Assembly: GCF_011383005.1 (NCBI RefSeq)
Contig: NZ_CP049935.1
Location: forward strand, 2,542,001 to 2,606,000
Direction: 5' to 3'
Length of the DNA: 64,000 nt
Source of the DNA: Phycicoccus sp. HDW14
Lineage (GTDB): Bacteria; Actinomycetota; Actinomycetes; Actinomycetales; Dermatophilaceae
Of this stretch, positions 17,277 to 26,049 are shown one piece after another. The notes below the pieces were generated by a model that was given only the letters and a program-made list of their open reading frames with translations, had not been told where the DNA came from and did no database searches. How positions within the stretch are numbered: the first letter of the stretch is position 1; each line of letters starts with the position of its first letter. A program made the translations under genes and the position numbers.

Positions 17277-17861
17277 ATGCACGTCGTGGCCCCCACCCCG
17301 AAGTCGCAGCGCCGGCGCGAGCTGCGTGCCCGCCGGCGCGAGATCGCCGCCGGGCGCGACGTCGCCGCCGACGACACCGCCCTGGCCCGTGAGGCCCTCG
17401 CGCTCGTCGGCCGGCTCGGGCTCGGCCCGGGGTCGGTCGTGCTCTGCTACGAGTCGATCGCGGGCGAGCCGCCCACCGCCGCCGTCAACGCCGCCCTCAC
17501 CGGGGCGGGGCTGCGCGTGCTCGTCCCCGACACCCTCGCCGACCTCGACCTCGACTGGCACGACCTCGCCGACCCCGCGGCGACGCGCCTCGGCCTCGAC
17601 GCCGTGGGCCTCGCCGACCTCGTCCTGTCCCCCGGGCTCGCCGTCGACACCACCGGCACCCGGCTCGGCCAGGGCGGCGGCTGCTACGACAAGGCCCTGC
17701 CGCGGCGCCGGCCCGGCGTCCCCGTCGTGACGATGCTGCACCCGGGCGAGGTCGTCGGCGCCGACGAGGAGCCGTTGCCGCGCGAGGCCTTCGACCAGCC
17801 GGTCGACGCCGTGCTCACCGCCGACGGCCTCACCGACCTCGGTCTCAGCGACCTCGGCTGA
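17277..17861 (+). CDS. 5-formyltetrahydrofolate cyclo-ligase
   Basis: The 194-aa protein begins at ATG 17277 (or GTG 17286, giving a start nearer the family's usual one). It shows KSQRRRELRARRREI, LGPGSVVLCYESIAGEPPT, LADLVLSPGLAVDTTGTRLGQGGGCYDKAL (the signature RxGxGGGxYD loop) and a C-terminal DAVLTADG. It converts 5-formyl-THF to 5,10-methenyl-THF with ATP. It stands alone on the + strand, divergent from the UGPase operon, and converges with the acylase gene 25 bp downstream. Confidence 0.92.
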   Translation: MHVVAPTPKSQRRRELRARRREIAAGRDVAADDTALAREALALVGRLGLGPGSVVLCYESIAGEPPTAAVNAALTGAGLRVLVPDTLADLDLDWHDLADPAATRLGLDAVGLADLVLSPGLAVDTTGTRLGQGGGCYDKALPRRRPGVPVVTMLHPGEVVGADEEPLPREAFDQPVDAVLTADGLTDLGLSDLG

Positions 17862-17886
17862 CCCGGCCGACCTCGGCCGACGCACC

Positions 17887-20549
17887 TCAGCCGGTGCCGG
17901 CCGCCGGGTCGGGGCGCAGCGTCATGACGTCGGGGTCGGTCTCGTCGACCGCCTTCGCGGAGAACGGCCAGGGCCGCTGCCGGCCCGCGACCCAGTCGGA
18001 GATCTGGTCGGCGTAGTGGTCGTCGGTGACGTGGCCGCTGACGCCGGTCTGGTTGACCCACGTCGAGCCGTCGAGGTCGGAGAGGTCGACGACCATCCGC
18101 ATCGACGGGCCCCAGGTCACCTCGTAGCCCTCGCTGGCGTCCCACCCGTTGGCGTTGACGATGGCCGAGCCGCCCGGCATGTCGAAGGGGCCCTCGTTGA
18201 AGAGCCAGCGCACCGGCCCGGGCACGGAGTCGCCGCCGAGGACCTTGTGCTCCAGCGTGATCCGGTGCAGCTGGCCCCAGTCCCACTGCTGCGGGTCCTT
18301 GCCGAGCTCGCGGGTCAGCTCGAGCCGGGCCTGGACGAGCGCCTGCCGGAGGATCTCGTCGCGGCCCTCGGTGACGTTGGGGTGAGCTTGTCGTCCCACC
18401 ACTCGTTGTCCGGGTCCTTGAGGAGGAGCTGAACCGCCGAGCGCCACCGGTCGCCGCCGTCGGCCTTCATGTCGGCGGGCAGCTCGTCGTCGAAGAGCAG
18501 CTCGCACAGGTTGCGCCACACCGCGTTGTAGTACGCGGCGGCGGCCGAGGAGTCGGAGTCGGCGGCCGGCGTCGTGTGGTCCCAGTCGCGCAGCAGGTTG
18601 CGGGCGTCCTGGGTGAAGTCGAGCAGGTCCTGCGGGTCGGACTCGCCCGTCTGGCCGTCGAGCGGCACGGCGAGCAGGGCGGGGACGAGCACCGAGGCGA
18701 AGAGGTCGGTGTCGTCCATCTGCACCGAGGCCATGTCGGCCGGCGTCGCCTTGTCGAGCTTCTCGAGGCGCTGGGCGATGCGGGTCGAGCGCCAGCCGTA
18801 GTCCCACTCGGTGGTGAGGAACGGCGTGCGGCTCGACGTGACCTGCTGGTTCGCCGCGACGATGACGCCGTCGGGCGGGTCGTAGGACCACGGCAGCTCG
18901 TCGAAGGGCACGAACCCGGTCCAGTCGTAGGAGGAGTCCCAGCCCGGGGCCGGCCAGTAGCCGGGGACGCTGCGCGGGATGGCCGCCCGCCGGACGGGGA
19001 TCTGGCCCGGCGCCTGGTAGCCGATGTGACCCTGCCGGTCGGCGTAGAGGAGGTTCTGGGCCGGGACGGCGAACGAGCGCGCGGCGTCGCGGAACTGCTC
19101 GAAGTTCGTCGCCTTGTTGAGCCCGATGATGGCGTCGGCGGTGCGGCTGGGCGTCAGGCCGGTCCAGGCCAGCGACACCGCGTAGTCCTGGTTCTCGTCG
19201 CCCTCCTGCTGGGTCGGCGCTCGGGCCCCGGCCTCGCGGGCCGGCTGCAGGACGTCGCTCATGATCGGGCCGTGCGTGGTGGCGCGCACCGTGATCCGCT
19301 GGTCGGCGCCGCCCGCGACCTTGATGGTCTCCTCGCGCGTCGTCACCGGCTGCCACTCGCCGTCGCGCAGATAGGTCTGCCCGACGACCCGCTCGAGGTA
19401 GAAGTCCGAGACGTCGGGGCCGAGGTTGGTGAAGCCCCAGGCGATGTCGGCGTTGTGGCCGATGACCACGCCCGGCACACCCGCGAACGAGAAGCCGGAG
19501 ACGTCGAGCGGGCACTCGGCGCTGACGGTGCGACAGGTGAGGCTGTTCTGGATCCAGATGCCCGGCTGCCCGACCCCGAGGTGCGGGTCGTTCGCGAGCA
19601 GCGGCTTGCCCGAGGCCGTGTGCTTCCCGGACAGCACCCACGAGTTCGAGCCGACGCCGTCGCCGCGTCCGACGAGCTGAGGCACGCTGGCCAGGGCCCG
19701 GTCGACCGCGGCGTAGGCCGCCTGCGCGCCGGGCGTCGTCGTCTCGGCGACGACGTCGTCGCCACCGGTGGTCAGGGCCTTCGGCACGGCGGACGGGCTG
19801 GCCGGCGTGGCGCCCGACCCGGGGGGCACGCTCCCCGGCGCCCACTCGGAGTCGGAGAGGATCGACGGGTGCGCGGCCGCGTCGTAGGCCGGGTAGGCGG
19901 CCGCGATCTGGGCCCGGGTCAGTCGCCCGCTGAGGCGTGCGCGGGCCAGCTCGTCGGTGTAGTCGCCGCGCAGGTCCCAGGCCATCGCCTTGAGCCAGGC
20001 GAGGCTGTCGACGGGGGTCCACTCCTCGATGTCGCCGAGCGGCAGCTGGAGCCCGAGCACGGTGTACTCGGCCGAGACGTCCCCGGGGGAGCGTCCGCGC
20101 AGGTAGCGGTTGACGCCGTCGGCGTAGGCCTGGAGCACCTGGCGGGTCTCGGGCTCGAGGGTCGGCAGCTCCTCCTCGGCGACCCGGCGCCAGCCCATCG
20201 TCCGGACCACCTTGTCGGTCTCGACGCCCGCCGGGCCGACGAGCTCGGAGAGCCGCCCGGCCGTGATGTGCCGGCGCAGGTCCATCTCGAAGAAGCGCTC
20301 CTGGGCGTGGACGTAGCCCTGGGCGCGGGCGAGGTCGGTGACCGAGTCGCCGTAGAGGTGCGGGATGCCGCTGCCGTCGCGCTTGACGGTGACGGCCGCG
20401 CCCAGCCCGGGCAGCGTGGCCTCGCCGGAGTGGGTCGGCAGCGAGGCGCGGACGGCCCGCACGACGACGACCCCGCCGACGAGCGCCACCACGACGACGA
20501 GCGCGATCAGTCCGAGCAGGGCCCGGCGGGCGACGACGAGGCGACTCAC
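17887..20549 (-). CDS. Penicillin acylase family protein (Ntn hydrolase), one frameshift
   Basis: The precursor is about 887 aa when restored. An N-terminal membrane anchor (LLGLIALVVVVALVGGVVVV) is followed by the alpha-subunit region (RDGSGIPHLYGDSVTDLARAQGYVHAQERFFEMDLRR), a linker, then GSNSWVLSGKHTASGKPLLANDPHLG, where the Ser after Gly (~residue 300) would be the autocatalytic nucleophile, and the beta subunit. The frame breaks in the run 18379-18382 (G4 on +): DDKLTP continues as NVTEGRDEILRQAL with one extra base. Such enzymes cleave penicillins, acyl-homoserine lactones or related amides; the substrate is not predictable. Confidence 0.87.
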
Positions 20550-20594
20550 CCTGCGAGACTAGGTCACCACCCCCACGAGACGAGGACGGTCCCG

Positions 20595-22172
20595 GTGACA
20601 CTCCCCTGCGCGACGGCGATCGCCGGCGCCGGGACGCCCGCACGCCTCGTGACCGACACGGGCGCCGAGGCGGGCTTCTCGCTCGACGACCTGTCCTCGG
20701 TGCTGCTCCTCGGCAGCATCGTCCTCGTCGTCGCCGTCGCCGCGGTCCGCCTCTCGCTGCGCTCGGGCCTGCCGTCGCTGCTCATCTACCTCGCGATCGG
20801 CCTGGCCCTCGGCGAGAACGGCCCGGTCGGCATCCAGTTCGACTCCGAGGCCCTGACCCAGGTCCTCGGTTACGCCGCGCTCGTGCTCATCCTCGTCGAG
20901 GGCGGCATCACGACGCAGTGGTCGGGCATCCGCAAGTCGGTCGCGCCGGCGGCCGTCCTGGCGACCGTGGGCGTCGCCGTCAGCGTGGTCGTCGTCGGGG
21001 TCGTGGCCCACCTCGTCCTCGGGTGGTCCTGGGAGGTCTCGCTCCTCATCGGCGCCGTCGTGGCCTCCACCGACGCCGCCGCGGTCTTCTCGGTGCTGCG
21101 CCGGGTCCCCCTGCCGCGGAGCATCTCGGGGATGCTCGAGGCCGAGTCCGGCTTCAACGACGCCCCCGTCGTCCTGCTCGTCACCGCGCTGGCCGCCCAG
21201 CTGGCCCCCGACGGCGAGCCCGAACCGGTGTGGCAGATCCTCGTCGTCGCCGCCGCCGAGCTCGCCGGGGGCGCCGTCATCGGGCTCGCGGTCGGCTGGC
21301 TCGGGGCCCGGCTCCTGCGCGTCGTCGCCACGACGTCCTCGGCGCTGTTCGCCATCGGGGTGCTCAGCGTGGCCGTCCTCGCCTACGCGGCCGCCGACAC
21401 CGTGCACACGTCGGGGTTCATCGCCTGCTACCTCGCGGCGCTCGTGCTCGGCAACATCCGGCTGCCACACCGACCCGCGGTCGTCGGCTTCGCGACGGCC
21501 ATCGGCTGGCTCGCCCAGATCGGCCTGTTCGTGCTGCTCGGGCTGCTCGCCTCGCCGGAGGGCTTCGCCTCCCAGATCGTGCCCGCGCTCGTCGTCGGCG
21601 GGGCGGTGCTGCTGCTCGGCCGGCCGCTGTCGGTCATCGCCTCCTGCCTGCCCTTCGGCATCCCGTGGCGCACCCAGGCCTTCCTGTCGTGGGCCGGCCT
21701 GCGCGGGGCGGTGCCGGTCGTGCTCGCGACCGTCCCGGTCACCGCGGGGACCCCGGCCGTGGAGTGGATGTTCGACCTCGTCTTCGTGCTCGTCGTGGTC
21801 TTCACGCTCATCCAGGCGCCGACGCTGCCGTGGGTGGCGCACCGGCTCGGCCTCGACACCGCGCACCACCGGGTCGACCTCGCCGTCGAGGCCACGCCGC
21901 TCACCGAGCTCGCGGCCGAGCTGCTCGAGATCGACATCGGGCCCGAGTCGCGGATCGGCGGGGTGCGCGTCTTCGAGCTGCGCCTGCCGCGCGGGGCCAA
22001 CATCGCGCTCGTCGTCCGCGACGGCGGGTCGTTCGTGCCGCGGGACTCCGAGGTGCTGAAGCACGGCGACCAGCTGCTCGTCGTCACGCCGTCTGCCGTG
22101 CGGGCCGCGGTCGAGCGCCGGCTCTTCGAGGTGAGCCGGGGCGGACGCCTCGCCGACTGGTCCGAGGGCTGA
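20595..22172 (+). CDS. Potassium/proton antiporter (CvrA/NhaP2-type) with TrkA-C domain
   Basis: The 525-aa protein has about twelve membrane helices with CPA1 features: LLIYLAIGLALGENG, IGAVVASTDAAAVFSVL (ion-binding acidic pair region), ESGFNDAPVVLLV and SWAGLRGAVPVVLATVPV. A cytosolic TrkA-C domain follows (~430-515; LPRGANIALVVRDGGSFVPRDSEVLKHGDQLLVV). It probably exports K+ or Na+ for H+, gated by a ligand at TrkA-C. Start GTG 20595 has GAGGA about 8 bases upstream; GTG 20649 is possible. It is divergent from the acylase gene. Confidence 0.88.
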   Translation: MTLPCATAIAGAGTPARLVTDTGAEAGFSLDDLSSVLLLGSIVLVVAVAAVRLSLRSGLPSLLIYLAIGLALGENGPVGIQFDSEALTQVLGYAALVLILVEGGITTQWSGIRKSVAPAAVLATVGVAVSVVVVGVVAHLVLGWSWEVSLLIGAVVASTDAAAVFSVLRRVPLPRSISGMLEAESGFNDAPVVLLVTALAAQLAPDGEPEPVWQILVVAAAELAGGAVIGLAVGWLGARLLRVVATTSSALFAIGVLSVAVLAYAAADTVHTSGFIACYLAALVLGNIRLPHRPAVVGFATAIGWLAQIGLFVLLGLLASPEGFASQIVPALVVGGAVLLLGRPLSVIASCLPFGIPWRTQAFLSWAGLRGAVPVVLATVPVTAGTPAVEWMFDLVFVLVVVFTLIQAPTLPWVAHRLGLDTAHHRVDLAVEATPLTELAAELLEIDIGPESRIGGVRVFELRLPRGANIALVVRDGGSFVPRDSEVLKHGDQLLVVTPSAVRAAVERRLFEVSRGGRLADWSEG

Positions 22173-22188
22173 GCCCACCCTGAACGGG

Positions 22189-22216
22189 TCGGGGTCGGGT
22201 CAGGGTCGGCTCAGGG
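22189..22216 (+). promoter_or_regulatory. Three direct repeats at 11-bp period before the ABC operon
   Basis: TCGGGG (22189), TCAGGG (22200) and TCAGGG (22211) are spaced exactly 11 bp, each followed by TCGGG, TCGGC or CCGAA. Direct repeats at one helical turn are typical sites of OmpR-family regulators. They lie 48-75 bp before the ABC ATG. No regulator gene is adjacent. Confidence 0.45.
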
Positions 22217-22263
22217 CCGAACCCCGTATCGCGCACCCGGCCCGCGCCGGGAGAGTCCTCCTC

Positions 22264-23162
22264 ATGATCTCCGTGGACCACCTGACGAAGCGCTACGGCG
22301 CCTTCACCGCCCTCGACGACGTGTCGTTCCAGGCCCGACCCGGTCGGGTCACCGGCTTCCTCGGCCCGAACGGCGCCGGCAAGACGACCGCCATGCGGGT
22401 CGTCGCCGGCCTCACCCCCGCCGGCGGGGGCACCGCGACCGTGCTCGGCCGCCCCTACGCCACCCTCCCCAACCCCGGCCGCCACGTCGGGCTGCTGCTC
22501 GACGCCTCCGCCCAGCACGCCGGCCGCACCGGCCGCGAGGTGCTGACCCTGGCCGCCATCCTCACCGGCGTCGACCGCCGCCGCGTCGACGAGATGGTCG
22601 ACCTCGTCGGGCTGACGTCGAAGGAGGCCAACCGCCGCGTGCGCAACTACTCCCTCGGGATGCGCCAGCGGCTCGGCATCGCCCACGCCCTGCTCGCCGA
22701 CCCCGAGGTGCTCATCCTCGACGAGCCGGCCAACGGGCTCGACCCCGCGGGCATCCGCTGGATGCGCGACCTGCTGCGCGGCTTCGCGGCCCGCGGGGGA
22801 CGGTGCTGCTCAGCTCGCACCTGCTCAACGAGATCGAACGGGTCGCCGACGACATCGTCGTCATCGGCAACGGCCGGGTCGTCGCGCAGGGCACGACCGA
22901 GGAGCTGCTCGCCGGCTCGGGCACGGTCGTCCGCTCGAGCGACGACGCCGCGCTGCGCCGGGCCCTCGAGGTCGCCGAGGTCGCCGTGTCGCCGGTGGCG
23001 ACGGGTGGGCTGCTCGCCGAGACCGACCCCGAGACCGTCGGGCGGGTCGCCCTCCAGGCCGGTCTCGTCCTCCGCGAGCTGCGCTCGGGCGACGAGCGCG
23101 GGCTCGAGGAGATGTTCCTCGACCTCACGGCCGCCACGGCCCGCGAGGAGGTGGCGGCATGA
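22264..23162 (+). CDS. ABC transporter ATP-binding protein, one frameshift
   Basis: The protein is about 299 aa when restored. It shows Walker A GPNGAGKTT (~residue 37), signature YSLGMRQRLGIAHALLADP, Walker B LILDEPANGLDPAG and the H-loop SSHLLNEIE. The frame breaks in the G5 run 22795-22799; one more G gives ARGGTVLLSSHLLNEIERVAD. Both parts are full length for a DrrA/BcrA-type subunit. ATG 22264 has GGGAGAG upstream. TGA 23160-23162 overlaps the permease ATG (ATGA). The substrate is unknown; this type often exports lipids or antibiotics. Confidence 0.9.
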
Positions 23163-23983
23163 GCGCCACGACGCACGCCCCGGACGTCACCCTCGTCGGC
23201 GAGCACGGCGGACGCCTGCCGGCGCCGATCGCCGGGCCGCGCCCGAGCAGCGGCATCTCCTTCGGCCGCCTCGTGCACGTCGAGCTGCGCAAGATGCTCG
23301 ACACCCGGGCCGGACGCTGGCTGCTCATCGCCATCGGCGTGGTCATCGCCGCTGCGCTGACCATCATGTTCGTCCAGAACGGCGGCGAGCACCCGTTCGG
23401 CGACTACCTCCAGGCCACGACGATGCCGATGGCGATCCTGCTGCCGGTCGTCGGCGTGATGGCCGTGACGTCGGAGTGGTCGCAGCGGACCGCGCTCGTC
23501 ACCTTCACCCTCGAGGCGCGCCGGACCCGGGTCACCTGGGCCAAGGTCGTCGCCGCGCTGGCCGTGGGCGTCGTCGCCGTCGTCACGTCCTTCGCGCTCG
23601 CCGCGGCGGCCCACGGGGCGGCCATCGCGCTGCGCGGCGCGAGCGGCGACTGGACCTTCACGTGGACCGCGCTGCTCGGGGCCGCGGGGTACGTGCTGCT
23701 CGGCCTGCTCCAGGGCCTCGGGTTCGGGATGTTGCTGCGCAACACCCCGGCCGCGATCGTCCTCTACTACGTGCTGCCGACGGGCTGGTCCATCCTCGGG
23801 TCGCTGTGGTCGCAGGCCGCGAAGGCGGGTGAGTGGCTCGACCTGAACCGCACGATGGAGCCGCTGTTCTCCGGCTCGCTGACCGGCGAGCAGTGGGCGC
23901 AGCTCGCGACCTCCGTCGGGGTGTGGGTCGCCCTCCCGCTGACCGTCGGGATGTGGTGGATCACCCGCGCCGAGGTGAAGTAG
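23159..23983 (+). CDS. ABC-2 type transporter permease
   Basis: The 274-aa protein has about six membrane helices (WLLIAIGVVIAAALTIMFV; AILLPVVGVMAVTSEWSQRT; AALAVGVVAVVTSFALAAAA; LLGAAGYVLLGLLQGLGFGMLL; and two more), preceded by VHVELRKMLDTRAGR, the amphipathic lead-in usual in ABC-2 permeases. It is translationally coupled to the ATPase gene and forms its membrane partner. Confidence 0.85.
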   Translation: MSATTHAPDVTLVGEHGGRLPAPIAGPRPSSGISFGRLVHVELRKMLDTRAGRWLLIAIGVVIAAALTIMFVQNGGEHPFGDYLQATTMPMAILLPVVGVMAVTSEWSQRTALVTFTLEARRTRVTWAKVVAALAVGVVAVVTSFALAAAAHGAAIALRGASGDWTFTWTALLGAAGYVLLGLLQGLGFGMLLRNTPAAIVLYYVLPTGWSILGSLWSQAAKAGEWLDLNRTMEPLFSGSLTGEQWAQLATSVGVWVALPLTVGMWWITRAEVK

Positions 23984-24022
23984 CAGGGTCGAGGGCTCCG
24001 CGTCGGCAGGGACGCGGACAGG

Positions 24023-24062
24023 GGGCGCCGCCCGCGGGCAGGGAACATCCCGGGCGGCGCCC
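24023..24062 (+). terminator. Terminator after the ABC operon
   Basis: A 12-bp GC stem (GGGCGCCGCCCG 24023-24034 with 24051-24062) closes a 16-base loop, followed by TCGCTT. It lies 40 bp after the permease stop. Confidence 0.75.
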
Positions 24063-24150
24063 TCGCTTATCCTTGGTGCGCGCGCCGCCGCGAGACCCGC
24101 ACCACCGTGCCGGGACCGGCGGCGCCGATGTCCGTCCGAGGAGGACCACC

Positions 24151-24516
24151 GTGCCGACGTACGCCTACGCGTGCACCGCGTGCGACCACCGCTTCGAGGT
24201 CGTCCAGAGCTTCAGCGACGACTCGCTCACCGAGTGCCCCGAGTGCAGCGGGCGACTGCGCAAGCTCTTCAACGCCGTGGGGATCGTCTTCAAGGGCGGC
24301 GGCTTCTACCGCACCGACTCCCGGTCGGGGTCGTCGGTGTCGGGCTCCTCGGGGTCGGGTGGCTCGGGGTCCTCGGAGTCGTCCGGGTCCTCGTCGTCCT
24401 CGTCGTCCGACTCCGGGTCGTCGGGGTCGTCGTCCTCGGGGTCCGGGTCGTCGACGCCGGCCGCGTCGTCCACAGGGGCGTCCGCGGGCGGGTCGTCGTC
24501 CACAACCTCCGCCTGA
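24151..24516 (+). CDS. FmdB-family zinc-ribbon protein with Ser/Gly-rich tail
   Basis: The 121-aa protein begins at GTG 24151 with GAGGAGG upstream. The N-terminal FmdB-type zinc ribbon (MPTYAYACTACDHRFEVVQ, then CPECSGRLRKLFNAVGIVFKGGGFYRTD) has two CxxC pairs. From residue ~54 the chain is almost only Ser and Gly with some Glu, Asp, Ala and Thr. The family was first seen near formamidase genes as a putative regulator; its function is unknown. The tail is probably disordered. Confidence 0.85.
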   Translation: MPTYAYACTACDHRFEVVQSFSDDSLTECPECSGRLRKLFNAVGIVFKGGGFYRTDSRSGSSVSGSSGSGGSGSSESSGSSSSSSSDSGSSGSSSSGSGSSTPAASSTGASAGGSSSTTSA

Positions 24517-24555
24517 GCCCTGCCGGCGGGGCCGCACGCGCCTAGCGTCGGCGGC

Positions 24556-25221
24556 ATGACCAACCGCACGCCCCCGTTCCCGGGCCTCACCGGGCGGGGG
24601 CGTCGTGCGCGCTGGCGGCGCTCGGTGCTGCGGCGGGTGCTCGCCGCCGGGTGCCTGGCCGGTGCCGCGACCACGGGCCTGCACGTGCTGCGGCCCCCGC
24701 CCGCACCCACCGTCGACGTCGTCGTCGCCGCGGTGCCGGTCGAGGCCGGGGCCGTGCTCCGTCCGGGCGACGTCGAGGTAGTCCGGGTGGTCCTGGCCGC
24801 GCGGCAGCCGGGAGCCCTGGCCGACGCCGCGGCGGCCGTCGGTCGGCGCAGCGCCTCGGCACTGGCCGCCGGTGAGGCCCTGACCACCACCCGGCTCGTG
24901 CCGCGCACGCGCATCGAGGGGCTGGCCGCCGGGGCGGTCGCGCTGCACGTCGGGCTCGCCGACGCCGCCGCGGCCGACGTGCTCGCCCCGGGGCTCGAGG
25001 TGTCGGTCTTCCCGGGTCCGGGCGGGCCGGTGCTCGCGCGCGACGCCACGGTGCTGGCCGTCGACCCACCGCCGGCGGCCGGGGTCACCGGCCTGGGCGG
25101 GGGTGGGCCGCCCCGCGGGGTGCTGCTCGAGCTGCCGGCCGGGTCCGCCGAGCGGGTGCTCGCCGGGCACGGGGGGACGGACGGCTCGGTCACCGTCACC
25201 GTCGTCGCGCGGGGTGGATGA
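24556..25221 (+). CDS. SAF-domain protein (CpaB/RcpC-like)
   Basis: The 221-aa protein has a basic N-terminus, one membrane helix (VLAAGCLAGAATTGLHVL), a SAF domain (~52-112; VDVVVAAVPVEAGAVLRPGDVEVVRV ... GRRSASALAAGEALTTTRLV), then a beta-rich region. It resembles the start of CpaB proteins of Flp/Tad pilus assembly, but no other pilus gene is nearby. The role is therefore open; an envelope-anchored extracytoplasmic domain is what the sequence shows. Confidence 0.7.
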   Translation: MTNRTPPFPGLTGRGRRARWRRSVLRRVLAAGCLAGAATTGLHVLRPPPAPTVDVVVAAVPVEAGAVLRPGDVEVVRVVLAARQPGALADAAAAVGRRSASALAAGEALTTTRLVPRTRIEGLAAGAVALHVGLADAAAADVLAPGLEVSVFPGPGGPVLARDATVLAVDPPPAAGVTGLGGGGPPRGVLLELPAGSAERVLAGHGGTDGSVTVTVVARGG

Positions 25222-25340
25222 CGGAGTGCGCTGGCGGAAGCGTTACCGCCAGGAGAGTTCCATCCACAGGACGAGGTGGTGCGCCCCGCGCCTGCTGGCC
25301 CTAGCGTGTGCTCCGTCAGTCCCTAGAGAAAGGAACCACC

Positions 25341-25712
25341 GTGAAGGGGTTCAAGGACTTCATTATGCGCGGCAACCTCGTCGAGCTCGCCGTCGCCTTC
25401 GTCATCGGTGGCGCCTTCGCCACCGTCGTCACGAGCTTCACCGCCATGTTCATGGACGTCCTCGGCAAGATCGGGGGCAAGAAGGACTTCTCGACGTTCA
25501 AGCCCGGGGGCGTGTCCGTCGGAGCGTTCATCACGGCGCTGCTGGCCTTCCTCATCGTCGCGTTCGTCATCTACTTCGGTGTCGTCAAGCCGTACGCGGC
25601 GGCCCAGGCCCGCTTCTTCCCGAAGGAGCCGGAGGCCGAGACCATCGACCCGAACACCGAGCTGCTCAAGGAGATCCGCGACGAGCTGCGTGCCGGTCGC
25701 GGCACCGCCTGA
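25341..25712 (+). CDS. mscL: Large-conductance mechanosensitive channel
   Basis: The 123-aa protein has two membrane helices. Helix 1 (FIMRGNLVELAVAFVIGGAFATVVTSF) carries the pore-lining pattern of MscL, helix 2 is VGAFITALLAFLIVAFVIYFGVVKP, and a charged C-terminal helix follows (PNTELLKEIRDELRAGR). It opens under membrane tension to release solutes after osmotic downshock. The start is GTG 25341 with AGAAAGGAA upstream. It is followed at once by a strong terminator. Confidence 0.95.
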   Translation: MKGFKDFIMRGNLVELAVAFVIGGAFATVVTSFTAMFMDVLGKIGGKKDFSTFKPGGVSVGAFITALLAFLIVAFVIYFGVVKPYAAAQARFFPKEPEAETIDPNTELLKEIRDELRAGRGTA

Positions 25713-25732
25713 CCGCACCCAGCACCGCCGAC

Positions 25733-25763
25733 GGGGCGGCGACCCGCACCGGGTCGCCGCCCC
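25733..25763 (+). terminator. Terminator of mscL
   Basis: A perfect 13-bp stem (GGGGCGGCGACCC 25733-25745 with 25751-25763) closes a 5-base loop, 20 bp after the stop codon. Confidence 0.85.
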
Positions 25764-25784
25764 GTCCGCGTGTGTCCTCCCCCT

Positions 25785-25857
25785 CGACTCATTGCCCATT
25801 GCCCACCTGATCCGGCCCTGGAGAGGTCCGTCGAGGTGGGTTATGGGCAATGAGTCG
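25785..25857. repeat. 24-bp inverted repeat with 25-base spacer
   Basis: CGACTCATTGCCCATTGCCC and four more bases (25785-25808) match the complement of 25834-25857 except at two central bases. The arms are richer in A/T than the surroundings and contain ATTGCCC twice. It sits between the mscL terminator and the next leftward gene, whose last codons abut it; it could terminate that gene or be a small mobile remnant. Confidence 0.6.
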
Positions 25858-25863
25858 GGCTCG

Positions 25864-26049
25864 CTACTCCCAGTGGGGTGGTCGCTGCTCGCGCAGCCAG
25901 CGCTCGTGCGGCCCCTCGCCCTCGGCCGGCGCGTCACGCGGCTCGGCGACGTCGGGGGCGTCGTCGGTGTCGGGGTGCGTCGACGGGCGCACGGCCCGGC
26001 GGGGGCGCCGCCGTCGCGGTCGCTCCGGGCCGTCGGACGTGTCAGCCAC
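25864..26049 (-). CDS. Small hypothetical protein downstream of the helicase
   Basis: This 61-aa charged protein starts at GTG 26049, overlapping the helicase stop by 8 bases, the same type of overlap as moeA/moaC. It is rich in Arg, Asp, Glu and Pro and ends in HERWLREQRPPHWE. Soluble and perhaps disordered; no known domain. Coupling with the helicase suggests a joint role. Composition alone would not prove it is coding. Confidence 0.55.
   Translation of the reverse strand: MADTSDGPERPRRRRPRRAVRPSTHPDTDDAPDVAEPRDAPAEGEGPHERWLREQRPPHWE

Noticed and set aside
24290..24505. Thr/Arg-rich frame opposite the FmdB tail
   Set aside because: It is only the complement of the Ser/Gly repeat codons.
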